Shown: piece after piece, positions 13,801 to 28,800 of the stretch
How the letters are laid out: the number at the start of each line of letters is the position of its first letter
Position numbering within the stretch: the first letter of the stretch is position 1
Assembly: GCF_028858725.1 (NCBI RefSeq)
Contig: NC_084763.1
Coordinates: 54,196,152-54,260,151 of the forward strand
Source of the DNA: Colius striatus
Taxonomy: Eukaryota > Chordata > Aves > Coliiformes > Coliidae
Direction: 5' to 3'
DNA length: 64,000 nucleotides
The notes under the pieces: generated by a model
The model's database searches: none
Told to the model about the DNA's origin: nothing
What the model saw: only the letters and a program-made list of their open reading frames with translations
Program-made: the position numbers and the translations under genes

Positions 13801-16800
13801 GTATTTTTTTCTGCCCTCCAAAAAGTATCTAACGTCAATTTAGAGGATCTTTTGAGCATTGGGAAATGACAGGGAAAAAAAGAAAGGGGGCATGAGAGAA
13901 GATATAAAAGTGGGAATCAGACAAGACATCCCAAAGGCCTGCATGGAAGATGGGAGTATGGGTGGGAGTGTTCTTAATAATCAGTGCTGATCGCCATCGC
14001 TTTTGTTGCATTTATCGTGACCGTGATTCATGGGGAAGGGTGTAGCATGTCAAAACACACCTACCATCCAAATGTTCTCACTCTCCTGTCATACAACTGA
14101 TGTAGACATATCACAAACACAAAGGACTTTTTTTCCCCCTAATGTTCTAACTTCTTGATGGAAACAATTGCACCAATTGCACTTTCAAATGAAAACAATA
14201 TCTTTATTGGTCAATATGTACCGAAACATAAAGCCTTTGGATTCCTTTAACTAATTGTTCTGTCCACAACTATGTTTTGCTACTGTTGCCACAAATAAGA
14301 CTATTCTAGTAGAATGTGTGAGCATAAAAACACACATTAAAACCATTCCTTCGAAGGTCTCATGTGTGTGACCTGAGATACCACATCACTGAGGTACATA
14401 AACATGTGGCAAGAGGGCAGGGTGCATATTGTTCCTGGAAGATCTTTTAGATTAAAATAAACTCAAAATGTGGGAGATTTTACAATTTATATTCAAGACC
14501 CTTTAAATGACTCCAAAGAACACATGGCATTGTTATACACTGCTTTGCAGGAGCATCTCCTTGGGCTAAAGCATGTAACAGTTCTTAGTTTGTTAATTCT
14601 CCGTTGTATTATTTGTCTTATTTAAAGAAATCCAGCCTAAATGGGGACTGTACTGATGTAACATATAGTTTTCAGCACTACACTAGCAGAAATTCTTGTA
14701 GTTTACAGATGAGATCATAAGGTAAGGTCCGGTCCAGTGTCAGCTTGACTATTTCTGTGTTCTTACCATGTTGCTGTTTAGACCAATCCACAGAGGCTCT
14801 CCATATTCCTGTGCAAGTAAGAACAAGAGTGCTTGGCTATATGGGTCTAAAATGCTGGCAAGTTCTGAGCCATTGTTATTGCAGGTTTTCTGTGCTTCCT
14901 CCCAGTTCATTTTGGAACGGGTGACAGAATAGCTAATGCCATCAGAATGGTCCAAAGCTAAGTCCAGCACCGTTGCTGTTGACTTAAAGAGTTTAGGATC
15001 TGTTGGAATAAGGGAAAAAAAAATACCCCAGATTTGACTTTAGTGACTGATTAAAATCTTCATTCTTTACAAACCTATTAGAAAATTGCCACTGGAATGT
15101 AACACCTTCTCACTAGTTCTTTATAGGTAACAACTTCAAAACAACAGGGAACTTTCTGGATGAAAGAAATAAATTTTCAGCCTCTGGGAATTCTGAATCA
15201 GTAAATTCACAGTATCTTATACTGCAGAGGTAAATTCACACCATCAGTCAAAAATAACATCCCTGTCTTGTGTGTTTCAAAAATCTCCTTGTAGCTTAGC
15301 AACTTGGTGACTATTAGGTTTATTTGCATAAATGTAAAACTTAACAGTTATGATAATCAATATATCATTATCAACTTGTATCATGAAAAGATTTGTGAGT
15401 TTTAGCTATTTGATTAGACTTTAAAAAATAAAATTGCTTTCATTTGCTAAATTCTGATATTTATCATTCACCTCTCCAAAACTTTGCTAAGTAGCACTAT
15501 GATACACTCCCCTAGAAAAAAAGTAATGACTTGCCACTAGATAACTGATCTAAAGCATGTTAAACAAGAAAAATAATTTTAGTCCTTGTTTTGTAAACTA
15601 TAAGATTGCCAATACAGAACTCACTGCTATTCTTCTGGCATATAAACCCTTTGGACCTATTACACTCCTCATCGCTCCATTTTCCTGTGTCATCAGCAGG
15701 ACCTCTCTTCAGAGAAACACAATCAAACTGTTGGAGTAAGGGAAAGAATATGAAACACAATCAAACTGTTGGAGTAAGGGAAAGAATATGAGTACACTGA
15801 TATTAGAAGTGATAAAACAAAGCCCTATAACCCCCTAGGGTAGTTAATTCGTTTTTTTCTTTGAATTCTGATATTGTAAGGATTGTATTACAATGCTAGA
15901 AACACCTTCTTTTTATCCTTTTCTTTCCTTTTTGACCTCTTCTGTGGTGACCAGTTCCACTTTGGTACTAACTAGTAACTCTCTGTAACCTTCAACTCAG
16001 CCTGCTTGTTCATTTGGTTACTTTTGAGGAGATGTAGTTGGAACACACTATTTTCAAGAACTTTCTTTCACAACTTCTGTCTTGACTAACGACCCATTAT
16101 CAGTAAGTTTTCTGAATAAGAATGAAATATAAATGTAGGTCATGCTTTGCATTTGGCTTACAAAGCCAAATTTAAATAGTGGTTATTCCTGACAGAATCA
16201 TCTAAATGATACTCCTTGACAGAGTTATCATCAGCTCTAGTTCTTAGAATTTCTCTTCCAGCTACTCAGGTGCTGAGTGCTTAAGCACTAAAGTTTCAAG
16301 TTTATTCAAACCTGCAACAGCCCAGTAAGTAACCATGCAGAAATTTTAAGAACACCCTATTTAAGGGCTCTTGACTCAAGTTTCTTTAGCTTGGATAATT
16401 TTTTGATATTGTTTCACTCCTTTGAAAATTAGTTAGTATCTTGAATGTGAAGCAGAAAAGTAGAATGTACCTTTGCACATTTATTCCCCTTTTTTTTTTT
16501 TGATATTTCCTGGGAGCATTATTATAGCTGCAGTAAAGTAGAGCTATGTATTGTGTTGTGTATTGTATGTCTTCCTTCATGCCTTGGCCCATGGCTAGAT
16601 GGACAAGAACAGAATTAATTGGCTCAGGTGGGGATTAGGCTGGTTGTCCAAAGGTATGATCTCTGGGTTTTCTACAGGTGTGAATACCAGAATGAAGGGA
16701 GTGTAGGCAGTGAGTGGGATGACACAGTACGAAGGGAAAGTTCAGAAAGCAAGATATGAAAAGAAACAGAAGAAAGGTAATTTGTGTGTGCAAACTAGTC

Positions 16801-19800
16801 CATATTGGTCTGCATAAGGAGAATACTGGTTTATTCACAGCATTCTGAGATTCAGTTTCAGTGCCATCAGTGAAGAGGGTTTGATTGGTTTAGAAAGTGG
16901 CTGACATTCATTGACCTTTAAATTATAATGTAGAAACTTAATTAAATTTAACAATTTAATTACAATTTTAAATAGGGAAGAAATAGAAATAAAGTAGCAC
17001 TCTTTTCTCTTGAATTCTCTCCTCCTGTCTTTTCAAAACTGAGTGAACTTGTCAAACATCAAAATATTTCCAATGTCTTAGCTTCTAAATTTCTAATGTT
17101 ACATTTATATTCCCTGAAAAATGAACAGCAAATTACTATGAAAAAAGAAAACTTTTTTTCAGTCTGTTGCTGCAATTTTGCCAAAGAATTCCATTTTATG
17201 CTCTGAAGCAGAATACTCAGTCATTGATAACTTTTATCACTAATCACGGTGTAAAGATAAATGAACAACGTGGGGAGAAGGATGAGGCAAAATCTGTAGA
17301 AAAGGGAGATGTTTGCTTGAAGTGATAGTGCTCCTCAGATTTAACTGATAGTAAATGCTAAGTGATATTTACCTGCAACAGATTGTGACCGTCTTCTGGA
17401 TGTAGACTGGGATACAAAACAGGTTCTATAAGTTTGGGGGAATCTGGAGCCCAATTTGTATAGGATAAATCGTTTCCATCAACCCAAACAAAGTTGAGTT
17501 CACTGAGTATGTCATTCAAGCCAATCCAGGGATCATTCGAAACATCCTTCAAATGATAAGTGAGAAAAGCTGAGAAGAAAAGACAATAGAAAAGATGTAC
17601 ATGTCAGGTCATCACTCAGTACATCAGCTCATAAACAAATCCTCGACTATTTTGTTTAAAGTTTTGTGAATACATTAGCAGTTCAGCAGAAATGTACATG
17701 AGTTCATTATTTCAAGGTTATGCCAAGCTTTTGCCCTTGAAAAGTCTCAAAGAGTGAAAGTATTCAGAACTATGAAGCAAGACTGGAAAGAGGAAAGATA
17801 CAAAAACCTTGCCTGATCAACATGTTATATAGTGAGTTCACTTATGAGCTGATTGAGTGATGAAAAGGTGTAGTTGTATGCAGCTGCAAATGAAAGCCCA
17901 GGAACACAGGCAAGGTGAAAATGTGCCATCCTCTGATGTTCTACTGCTGAATTAAGTTGCAGAATTTAGGCAGTCATTTCAGAGAGCTATAGTAACACAG
18001 CCATTTCTATTTCTGGCAGAAACATACCATGGATGCCTTTTCTTTCTCTAAAACTACAAATACTAGGTGTGGATTTGTTATTTTAGGCTAATATATACCC
18101 TATAAATGCTGTAAGATAGTTTGCATGGAACAGGAGGAGGGCAGCTTTAGCATCAGTAGCATACCCTAGACAAATGATTTGAGTTCTTCCAAAGACATTT
18201 CATTCCACATTGACTCACACTGAGTATACATGTTCTAAAACACATACATTTACATACTGTCTCTTTTGCCACGTTCTTCTTTGCAGGAAATAGGCACTGT
18301 GTGCAGAGTACATGCTATCTATTGCCTGAAGGGCACTATACCTTGTACTTGTTCATTAGGTATACTCGCCAGGTTTCCTCCAAGGCTAATACAAGTTCTT
18401 CTTGCAGTATGCCAGTATTCATAGGAAGAGCCAAAGAATTTGTAACACTAGGGAAAAATTGTTATAGACTGTCAGTGACTGACAATAAAGGAATTTAGAT
18501 CAGAATTACACTAGTTTAAGTAGAAATTAGCCTAACTCAGACCCACAAAATACTTTTCCAAAATTAACAGAGACTCAGCTCTGGAACCAAGGTAAAACAG
18601 TTCACAGATTTACTTTGTGTCTTTCTGTGAGGGACTGAGAAAATCACAACAAAACTCAAATGACCATTTATAAACCACAGTAGGAGTCTGATGAAAATTT
18701 TAGTAAGCCATTCTCCATCATTAGTAAAAAGCCAAAGTGCTGATTGCATAAGAAAAATCCAGCCCAGGGTTTCGTGTGGAATCGTCTGAACTTTCTGAAA
18801 AATGTTTTTCACCTCTAAGTGTGTATTTAACCTTTTTCATTTTTGCAGCTCTTTTAGTAATGGAAGTATATGACTCATGATTTCTTCAAATGTCATCACA
18901 TTACCAATAAACATTCACTCCAAAGTGGTTTCAGTAATTATCACTGTGCCTATTGTGCACTTTCCATGTTTACAGCTGACCCTCTGCTCTGTGGCATGAC
19001 AGTGGCACTGTCAGAGAATTATCTTGCTTAGTTTGTGAAAGATAACAGCTCTGATGACTATAACAAAAGTGTAAAAGAAAATGTACTAGCATTAACTCCA
19101 CTGATGTGAGCATCCATGGGTGCTCTCATGACAATAATGTCCCTTTTGCAATAAGGCAATGTCATGGTTTGACATGGTAGCCTTTTCTGGTAAGGGGGAA
19201 GGGGCTGTAAAGATGACTCCTGTAAGTAGTTGCTCGAAACTCTCCCCAGCTCTGAGCCAGACTCACTGCTGGGGCTGAGCCAATTAGACGCCTCCACCAT
19301 CACTTTTTAAGAAGAAACTGGAAGAGGAGGTTTCTTCCTCCATATTTCTCCATCTTCTTCCTTCTTCTCTGCCCCTTTTTTTTTCTTTTGGCTGGTGGTG
19401 GTGCAAGGAGTAGGAACAGTGAGAGAAATAACCATGCAGACTCCAAAGTCAGTGATGAAAGAAAGGAGGAGGTGTGCTGGAGCAGAGACTCCCCTGCATC
19501 CTGCAGAGAGGACTGGTGAAGCTGAGATTTATTTGCATTTCTTTAAAGACCCCACATCAGTGGTAGAGACTCATTTTGATAATGAGCCCGTATCAGGGGC
19601 AGAGACTCATGTTGCTAAAGCTGGCCCCAGACCAGGGGCAGTGATTCACTTCATTAAATGAAGCAATTCACTTCATTAAAGGCCCCGAGCCAGGGACAGT
19701 GACTATGGCTGGAGGAGGCCGTGTCCCGTGTGGGGGACCCAACCACTTCACTGCAGACCCTGAGCCAGGGACAGTGATTTTCTTCTTTAAAACTATGGCT

Positions 19801-22800
19801 GGAAGAGAAGGGACCCTTTATGTCTATGGCTGGAGCAGACTGTGTCCAGAGAGAGGGACCCTGTAACTGCAGAAACCGCAACCATGGCGAAGAATCCACG
19901 CCAGAGATATTCACCAAGGACTGCATCCCGTGTGAGGGACCCTGTATGGGCAGAAGCCGCAGCTGCTGGGAACAACCCACACCAGAGAAGTTCATTAAGG
20001 ACTGTGTCCCAGGGGAGGAACCCCATGTTGGAGCAAGGGAAGAATGCCAGGAGTCATCCTCATCTGAGAAGACAGAAGCAGCAGAGCCCATCTGTGAGAG
20101 ACTGACAACATCCCCCACTCCCTGCCCCCCTCAGCCGTTGGAGGGGGAGGAGGTTGAGATATTGGGAGCAGTGAGCTGGACCCAGGAAGAAAGGAGGGAT
20201 GGAGGAGGGAGATCTTAAAGTGCTGGGTGTAATTTTCTCATCATCCTACTCCCTTTTTGCTTTTATTCCGTTCTGTTTCTTGTAGAATAAACTTTCCTAC
20301 TTTCCTCTCTCAGTCGAGTACTGGAGTCTGTTTTGCCCGGAACTATAATTGGCAGTGAGCCCTCCCTGCCCTTGTCTCAATCCACAACAACCTTGCTTAT
20401 CTTTTTACTCCCATTTCACTGGGGCCTCTGCCATCCTCACGAGAGTGGGGGTGAATAAGGGCACCGAGCGAGAGGCTGTCGTGGTGCTGCTGTGCTGGCT
20501 GGGCCAAACCACGACAGGTAAGTATTACATTGAAACCTATTTAGAAAAATTTGGCCTTATTTCTGATTTGTTTGGGCTTAATTGACTGACTTTACGCTAT
20601 AGTTGGCACTTCTAGTTGATTTCAGTTCAATTTTTCCTGAAAGCACGTACCACATAGCAGTTTTTCCAGTGTATCTCAAATGATCATTTCTCAGGAAAAC
20701 AAAAATCTGTAAAACTGCCATCTTGCAAGAATTTGGCAACTGGTTCCATTTTTAATGCCAATTTGGTTAATCACTCTCAAAGAATATCTGAGACAAAAGT
20801 TTCTTGTACTTCAAGTACCTTGCTAAGGACTGGTATTGTTGTGCTTCAGGATTAACATACCTTATTTTTAAACAGAAACCAATCTTCAGGACATCCTCCA
20901 GGAGGTGACGGTACCTCTGAAGGAAGTGTTGTGTTTATAAAACTTGTGTGCCTCTGACAGATATAGCCATTTGAAAAACCACAGCTGATATCATTCCACA
21001 AACCTGAAATCAATTTATATACAGATAGTAAGACACTGAATAAGACTTGTGGGAAAGTGAACTGTCTTCCATGCTTGTAGATTCAAAAGCAATCTGCCTT
21101 GGAATGTGAGATAACATGCTTCAGCGCAACTCTACCTCCAACCATCACTGCTTACAGGATGACTTTGATCCTTCTGTGACTGTGGAAGTAGTGGCTTTGT
21201 AAGCTGACTGATATGGCAACTCTGTGACCTATGATTAGAACCCACCTGAACAGTTTTGTTGCACTGAAACATGCAAGTGTAAAGCAACACTTTATCATTG
21301 AAAACACTACAAAATGTGAAACTCTATATATGTTCCATGCCTTTGCTAACTATTCTCCAGTGATTGTTTTTAAAGACCAGTTTGCTGATGATTTGATTAA
21401 AATATATTGTTTGTGCAGCTGAAATATCAATGATTAACCATTAAAATGCATTTCTTATATTCCACTTTTATGGCTAATATTGCCCCTGAGGAAACCTCAC
21501 ATATGATGACCATGATTTATTATGTATATTTTCTCAAATTGCTAGGAAAGAATAGATTAAAGTTGGCAAGGTATTTTTAACAAACAGGGGAAGAGCAGTA
21601 CCTATAAAAATACCTTTTAAATAAAAGTTATGCCACTCACCATCCTCTTTATTTAAGACCACACAATGTTCTAGACCACTTGCATGGTTAGGCTCATGCT
21701 GTGCCCAAGCTACGTAGTCCACCGGGCTTCCATCCATCCAACTGAAAAAAACCCCAACAAAACAGTAGTGGTTACTCAGACAATGTTCATGGAACAGTTC
21801 AGAAAAATCTACCTTAACATTTAAAATTGTTACTTATTTTAAAATTACAGCTGAGTCTGTAAATTAGCCTTCCATTAGGATTAAAAGGCTTTAGATAATG
21901 AAAGCCCTGCATGTCAAATCAAAGAACAAACCACCTTAATTTTAAATAGACATTATCTATGTATTCATAACATGTGTACTCCTTATAAAAATGACATTTA
22001 AAACAGTGGTTTTACAACATATTTAAACCAAAGGAAAGCATTTCGACATGCTTTATTACACCTCTCTGACTCTACAATGTGTGATATAGCTCTCCAATCA
22101 CCCTGGCAATGCTCCACCCAGAAGGAACTCTGGCAGTACAAAACTTATACAACTGCTTTGTATGAATCTCAATGTAGCTTATTTACCTACCTAAACTGTT
22201 GATCAGCATTTTTAATTAATCCTATGAGATAGGACTTCAATTTGCCATTTTTTAAGATCTAAACACAAAAATGTACTTTTAGTTAGTGCTTTGTAATATG
22301 TAGTAGTCATCTAATATGAAAAAGTGTAGTTTTTGCTCTATGAAAGCAAACACATGAATACACAATGTATAAATGGTCAAGTGTAGCCATAAAAGAGGAC
22401 CTCTCTTGAAGTAAATACCATACAACACATACTTTCACTTCATTATATTTATTGCAGCTTTCCCAGTTCTGGCCACATTACTGGTAAGATCAAGGTTTTC
22501 CCAGTTGTGTTCTCAACTTAAAAAGAAACAAGGAAGACTTGATTAAAAATTAGTATAAAGGGGTTTTTTTGTAATTTCCTGCTGTTAAGCAGCCATGTAA
22601 TTCCTGTGTCTTAAACTGCCTGTCATCTCCTTTCATGTCCATTCCCTTATAATAAATGCAAGCATTTAATATGTGAAACAGAAAGGAGACTGGCTGTATG
22701 GCTACTTTGCTATTAGTAAACCCAACAGGATTATGACATAAGTTTGAGTTAAAGTTGCTGTTAAATTGTTATCCTGCCCCTGACACAGCTTTGACATGCA

Positions 22801-25800
22801 CCAATCAGTACCATCTCAGGCCATGTGTAGTCAGCACTCTTGAAATACATAAACAGTTTTGAAACGTGTTACAGGAAGACTAATTCATGATGGTATTAGA
22901 GCTGGACCAGGATAACTTTTCTTTGAAAAGTTGTTTTGTTCAGCAACATGATATAGTAAGCAACCATCAGAGCTACAGTGGTAATAGTCTCACATACACG
23001 TGTAACATTGTATTCTGGAATCTGATATTCAGATGAGAAGTAATGACCTCTTCAAAGGGACAGTTTTCTCAGTATATACCTAGTCTGCCTGTTCTTTTCT
23101 TCTTGTATACATTTAGTCATGAGCAGAACTCTATTTAGATAGAATATACAAGAATATACCCACCCTAGTAAATGATAAATCCTTCTGTATTTATTTTCCT
23201 AAAGAGAAGATCTCTTCTGTAGAATAAATATTTTTCTTCATCAAACTTTTAAATCTACTGCTAATAAAATGGAACAATATTATGCAATAAGCATATTCTC
23301 CTGTACTTCACAGGCACATGCAGCAGGATATATGGGACATATATTTTATATCATAGACAAATTTCCTCTTACATATTTCCACAAAAATTTTCTTTCACTG
23401 TTATTTCCAATAGTAGCAAGGTCTCCGTGATTGTTTTTGCAGAATGTTCTGGCTTTCTCCATAGAGGTCTTTTCTGTGCTGAATAAATATTGTTTGTCTC
23501 CTTTTATAATCCAGCCATCTTCTGTGACTTCATATGCTGGAACACAGAAGAAGAACCTCTTTATTCTTCACAGTTCTTAGATAAAGCTGATTTTGTTACA
23601 TGATACTACTCTTTAGATATGAAAAAATACACAGAAGCTTACTTTCAGAAGGTCTCAGAGGTTCTGGTTTCAAGGGTGTCCCTGGAGTGAAAAGGGAAAA
23701 GAGTAAAGATGTAAAATATTTCCCAAATGTTAAGCCAGTATAAGTGCTCAGTTAGGGGAAATTATCTCAATGTCTGTGATTTTTTCATATTTTACCTGTT
23801 CAATGTGTAATATATTTATATGGTTCCTTTGCTGCAGAGAAAAATGGACCTTTAGGGAATGACATCTGCATGATAATAACAGATGATCTTTAGAGATCCC
23901 TTCCAACCCCTACCATTCCGTGATTCTGTAATTACAGGCCTATATCTCTGTCTTGGAAGATTTTTGATAAGTGCATCCTGAATGTTGCCTAAATCAGGTG
24001 ACTGAAGTTAGTCTGAATGAGTACTTGTTCCTAAAAGAAAAATGAAGACTGAACATACTTCAGTGTTGTTATACTTTGCACAATAATAAGAGATTCTTTA
24101 TGGACATTGCCTTGTAACTTGTGAAACTTCCCGTTTTGATAAAATGAGATTCAGCTTAAATATCTTCCTAACAGGAGTTTAGAGTAAAAAGTAACCTACC
24201 TTTCTTTACCACACAGATCCAGTTGTGACTGTTTTCACAGTGCACTTTAATCCATTCGATGGAGTGCTTTTCACTGATTGCTCCACAATATTCAAACCCA
24301 TCATTGCAAAAATAACTGTTTTTCTCATAATTTACCTACAGGAGAAACACAGGTTTGGTTTTTATTTTTACCATGTAGGGAAAATAGTTGTGCTCTGGAA
24401 GGAAAGAGAAGTAGCAACAAAGATTGAATCTGCTCTTTACTTTTCTCCTATGGCTGTTCAGCCTACGTGGGCTATCAAAGCAATCCAGTAACAACAGACT
24501 CTAGCATTCCCATGAAAAATGGAAACAAATGAGGTTATAATGCAACACTAGGGGAAAAGAATGTGGCAGTATATCACCAGTGACTTCTTTTTTGCCACTT
24601 AGGTAATTCTCTGTAGCTGTAACTAGTATTCCATGTTACCATGGTGGTATAGTCTTGGAGTTTCTTGGCATTTTTATTTCCCAAACTAGTATGAAGAATA
24701 ATGATTTAGGGTTGTCCTAGTGTCAGGGCAGATATTGTTTTGGGAATTCTTATACAACTTTTATCCACACCAGTCGTGGAACCAGGTCCAACAAAAATGT
24801 CAGAACAGACAGAAACTGGCAAGGTGAAACACTTACTGGAGATCCATCACTCCATGAAGGCCCACTGTCAGGATCCAAACATTGCAAACCTATCCAGAAA
24901 GGCTGAGATGATGAAGGTTTTTTTCTAGAGAGTGAAAAAAAAAGGTATCATTGAAAAAGAGGACATATGTGATCAGCTCTGTTAAATTTTCCAAGTTAGG
25001 TGGGACAGTAACTCTCACACATACTGAAGACTTCAAATAGATAGAAATATTTAAAATAAACTCCCATTAGCAAGTAAGTGAAGTTCACATTTCAAATGTT
25101 TGTATTGAAAACACAACACACTGTTTTTCTTCACTGATGTGACTATAATGTTCTTTGAGAAATAAAATGTGCAGGTCTGCTGGAAGACACAATATAGTTT
25201 CAAAATGATTCAGTAAATAAACTTAGCAATGAGTCTGAAAGAGAAGCGTGAAGCTAATTTGGTTATTGGGTTGGATTTTTTCACAAATTAAAAGATTTGC
25301 AGATCATAACAAGTTTTAGGAGCTCCAAAAATGTCTTTGAAAATAGTACTCATATGAAACATTTTCTCAGTCCTTATGACTATGATGATAAACAAACAGA
25401 GATTTTTAATTATCTCAGGAGCAACTCAGGAATATTTTTGTTTATTCCTATATAATGTATTGTTGCACTAAAATGTCAATCGTTAGATATTTTGTTTACC
25501 TACCTTATTATGTTTTCTATCACTGATTGCTCATCCTCACTTCTAATGGCAGCCAGGTCTCCTCCTATTTCTCTGCAGAAATCTCTGGCTTCAAACCATG
25601 TTTTCTTTTGATTTTCTTCTCCTGCAAAACCCTACAGATACAAGTAGAACATTATGTTTGCAGCATGTTAAAAATAAATCTGATGACTGACTTGTACAAG
25701 CCAAACAGGGAAACAATTCATTACAATTATAATTTACAATATAGATTCAAGAGTATGCTAGTTGGCTAATCTGACATATCACTTGTAGACTGATAACTGT

Positions 25801-28800
25801 AGTGATTTCCATGAAAAGTTGTGTGAAAGCTTACTGCATTTGTGCAATAACTCGCCATTCTCTGAAGATTGGACCCCCTGACTATTCGGTGCACTTCTGT
25901 CTTGGAAAAAATAGTACTTACTCTGAAGCATGAATTAGTGCTATTGCTTGTTTCCCAACCCAAGGGACATTTGAATTCAGAAGAAGCTTCAGGAGCAAGA
26001 GGAAGAGTGATTTTTTCCGCTAGTTTTTTGCAGAGAAATTTTGCCTTTACTTCACAGTTCTGAACATCCCATAGTCCAGCTGCTTTTCCAGTCCTTAGAG
26101 CAACACAACCAGCTTCGTTCCCTTTGTGAAATATAAAAGAAAGCTTAAATATGTTTTAAAGTGGTTCCCTTGCTATTTTACAGCTTCAGTGATTAATTTA
26201 CAAAAGGCTGTTTAAAATATTAAGTGTCCACTCAAGAGAGGAGCTGTGTAAAAAGAGGAAACCAAGTGGAGACCTTCATCATCTTCTCTCCCCTTTCAAA
26301 AGCTTTACAAGTGCATGAACAAACCCTTGCCTGCCTCATTCCTGTGCCACTCACTGCAAGGGTTTGGCAGACCATCACCCAGACTAGAAAGAATTTCACC
26401 CTTTTTGCTCAGTTTGATTGTCCTTTTGCAAACAATGAGGAGCCAGGAAAGAAACCGTTTTCATGGCATCATAGAAAATGATAGAATTATTTAGCTTGGA
26501 AAAGACCATTAAGGTCAATGAGTTTAACCATAAACGTAACTGCAATGTCAACCACTAAACCACGTAACACTGCAATGTCAACCACGAAACCACTTCCCTC
26601 AGCATTTACATGGCTTTTGGATACTTCCAGGGATGGGATGGTCACTCAATAACTTCCCTGGGCAGCCTGTTCCGTGTTGGATAATCCTTTCAGTTACCCA
26701 CCTCTCTACAACCTCCTTTCAGGTGGTTGTAGAGAGCAGTAAGGTCTCCTCTCAGTCTCCTTTTCTCCAAACTAAATAACCCCAACTCCCTCAGCCACTC
26801 CTCATAAGACTTGTTCCCCAGACCCTTCATTGCCCATCTCTGGACACGCTCCAGCACCAAAATGTCCTTCTTGCAGTGAGGGGCCCAAAACAGTATTCAA
26901 GGTGCAGCTTCACCAGTGTCAAGTACATGTATCAAAGACACTCCTATTTCAAAGCCATAATGATTGTATGTGTCACCATACATGTTTTAGTAAAATTGGG
27001 AAACAGTTTAGAAGTGCAACACAGAAAGTTCCTTAGTAGCATAAATTTACTCCAATGGCAGAGTACCAGGCATTGCTGCATTCCAGTTTGTGTACAGAAC
27101 ACCTTCACCAGTCACCCACTTGAACATCCCTTGCTCTTCAGTGTCTGAGAGACCAATCCAAAAGTACATCTCAGACCTCAGTCCAATGAGGCTGGTCAGG
27201 TAGGCTTGCTCATATCTGAAATGAGAGGAGTCAGATAGGGATGGAGCCAGCTTTCTCTTAGTCTGAAACTTCTCAGCTACAGAGGACTAGAGTGAATGAA
27301 ATCTCCATTAGGTTTCCTTTTGCATGGAGACACGTTACTTAACTGGATAGCAGTTAGACTGACTTCAATAGCAGGTGAAGCTGTACTAACATGTTTAGTT
27401 AGAAAAGACATACTGTATTCATTGATCTTTTCTCCAGGATATTCTGTTCTTCTCTTTCCATGGTTTTATCAAACAAGTTCTCAACTATTTTATAAATTAT
27501 TGCATCAGATACACAGTTTTAAAGCTCTTTTCTTACCTGTCTCTTATACTTGTTAAATAGCCACTGCTCCTTTCACAGCTTTTCTTTGCTTCTGAAAACG
27601 TTACAGAAGTGTATCCAACCAGGTAGCAGTAAAAGCCATGTCTCACCCAGCCCTGTCAAGGACATGTGAAATATATTTGCACTAGAAAGAGCAAATGTTA
27701 TAGTGCTTGATCTTCAGTGTAGTCTCTTAAATCAACATTGTGTTTGATATAACCTAAACCAATAATTAACTGATTTGAATTCCAGGGGACTAATGGAGAT
27801 TAAACTTAGTAAACATCCAGAAAGAAGTCTCTGATTAACTTATAAAGAAATCAGAGGCACACAGACTAAAGGGTGTGTTTAGAAGCCAATGAATAATTCC
27901 TTGCTCAGAAGTGAAAAGTCTATTATAGTGAAATGCTGACTCAAGTTTCCTAATGTTTCTAGGCTAAAAGAACAGTAACTAGACTAATTAATGAACTCAT
28001 CAGGTCACTGAAAAAGTCTAAGGGAAGAGGTAGCATAACAAATATTGAAAAGTAAGATTCTCAAAATTGCAGTTGAACTCTAAGTCACTTTCTCCTTCTA
28101 TGTCAGATAAAGAGTTGCTTGCTGCACCCAAGAAAGGTAAATAAAATCTGTATTCAGTATTTGACTGCTGCTTAGTTCTATCCTAGTTCAATGAGTCTCA
28201 GCTCTGTTCCTCAAACAGGGTTGTAAGAAAAGTTACTAGATACAGAGCAGTAGGAAATAGGAAAGCAAAAAGAAGGAAAGAGTGAAGAAAAAAAAGAGGT
28301 AGGATACAGTAACTTGTTCAAAACAATTCAATAATATAAGCATTTGATTTTTTTAATTTGGCTTCAATAGTGATATCTGTCATTATTTTGTATTATGTCA
28401 AATAGTCCAGAAGTGCTTTCCACTCTCTACCACAACTTAGGTAACCACAGATGGTTATAGAACAACAGAACATATGCAGAAGACTGCAGTAATGTCTATA
28501 GCCTTTCTCACAGGCAACTCTGAGGCATAATGAGCCTGACTCATATTGAATAAAACAGTTCAAATTAACTTGATTTTAAATAAGGGAATGTAGTGAAAAC
28601 TGGGATCCTGGATTTGATGTGCAATAGCACTTGTTAGGGAAAAAAAAAAACCAAACTGTTTCATTGTCAACTGGATTTTGCGAAAACAATGGATTTTTCT
28701 TAACCAGATTCTTGGTTACTGTTTCTTCTTACCTTCAGGCAGCCATGATCATTCTTTGCTGTCCCAGAAACTCCTTGTAGTGGGTCTTTTCTGCAGATGT

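Noticed and set aside
19820-20218. 132-residue plus-strand open frame with a 27-residue repeat
   Set aside because: It lies wholly inside the LTR-like element and is kept open by the 81-bp repeat length; no start context or known domain supports a protein.
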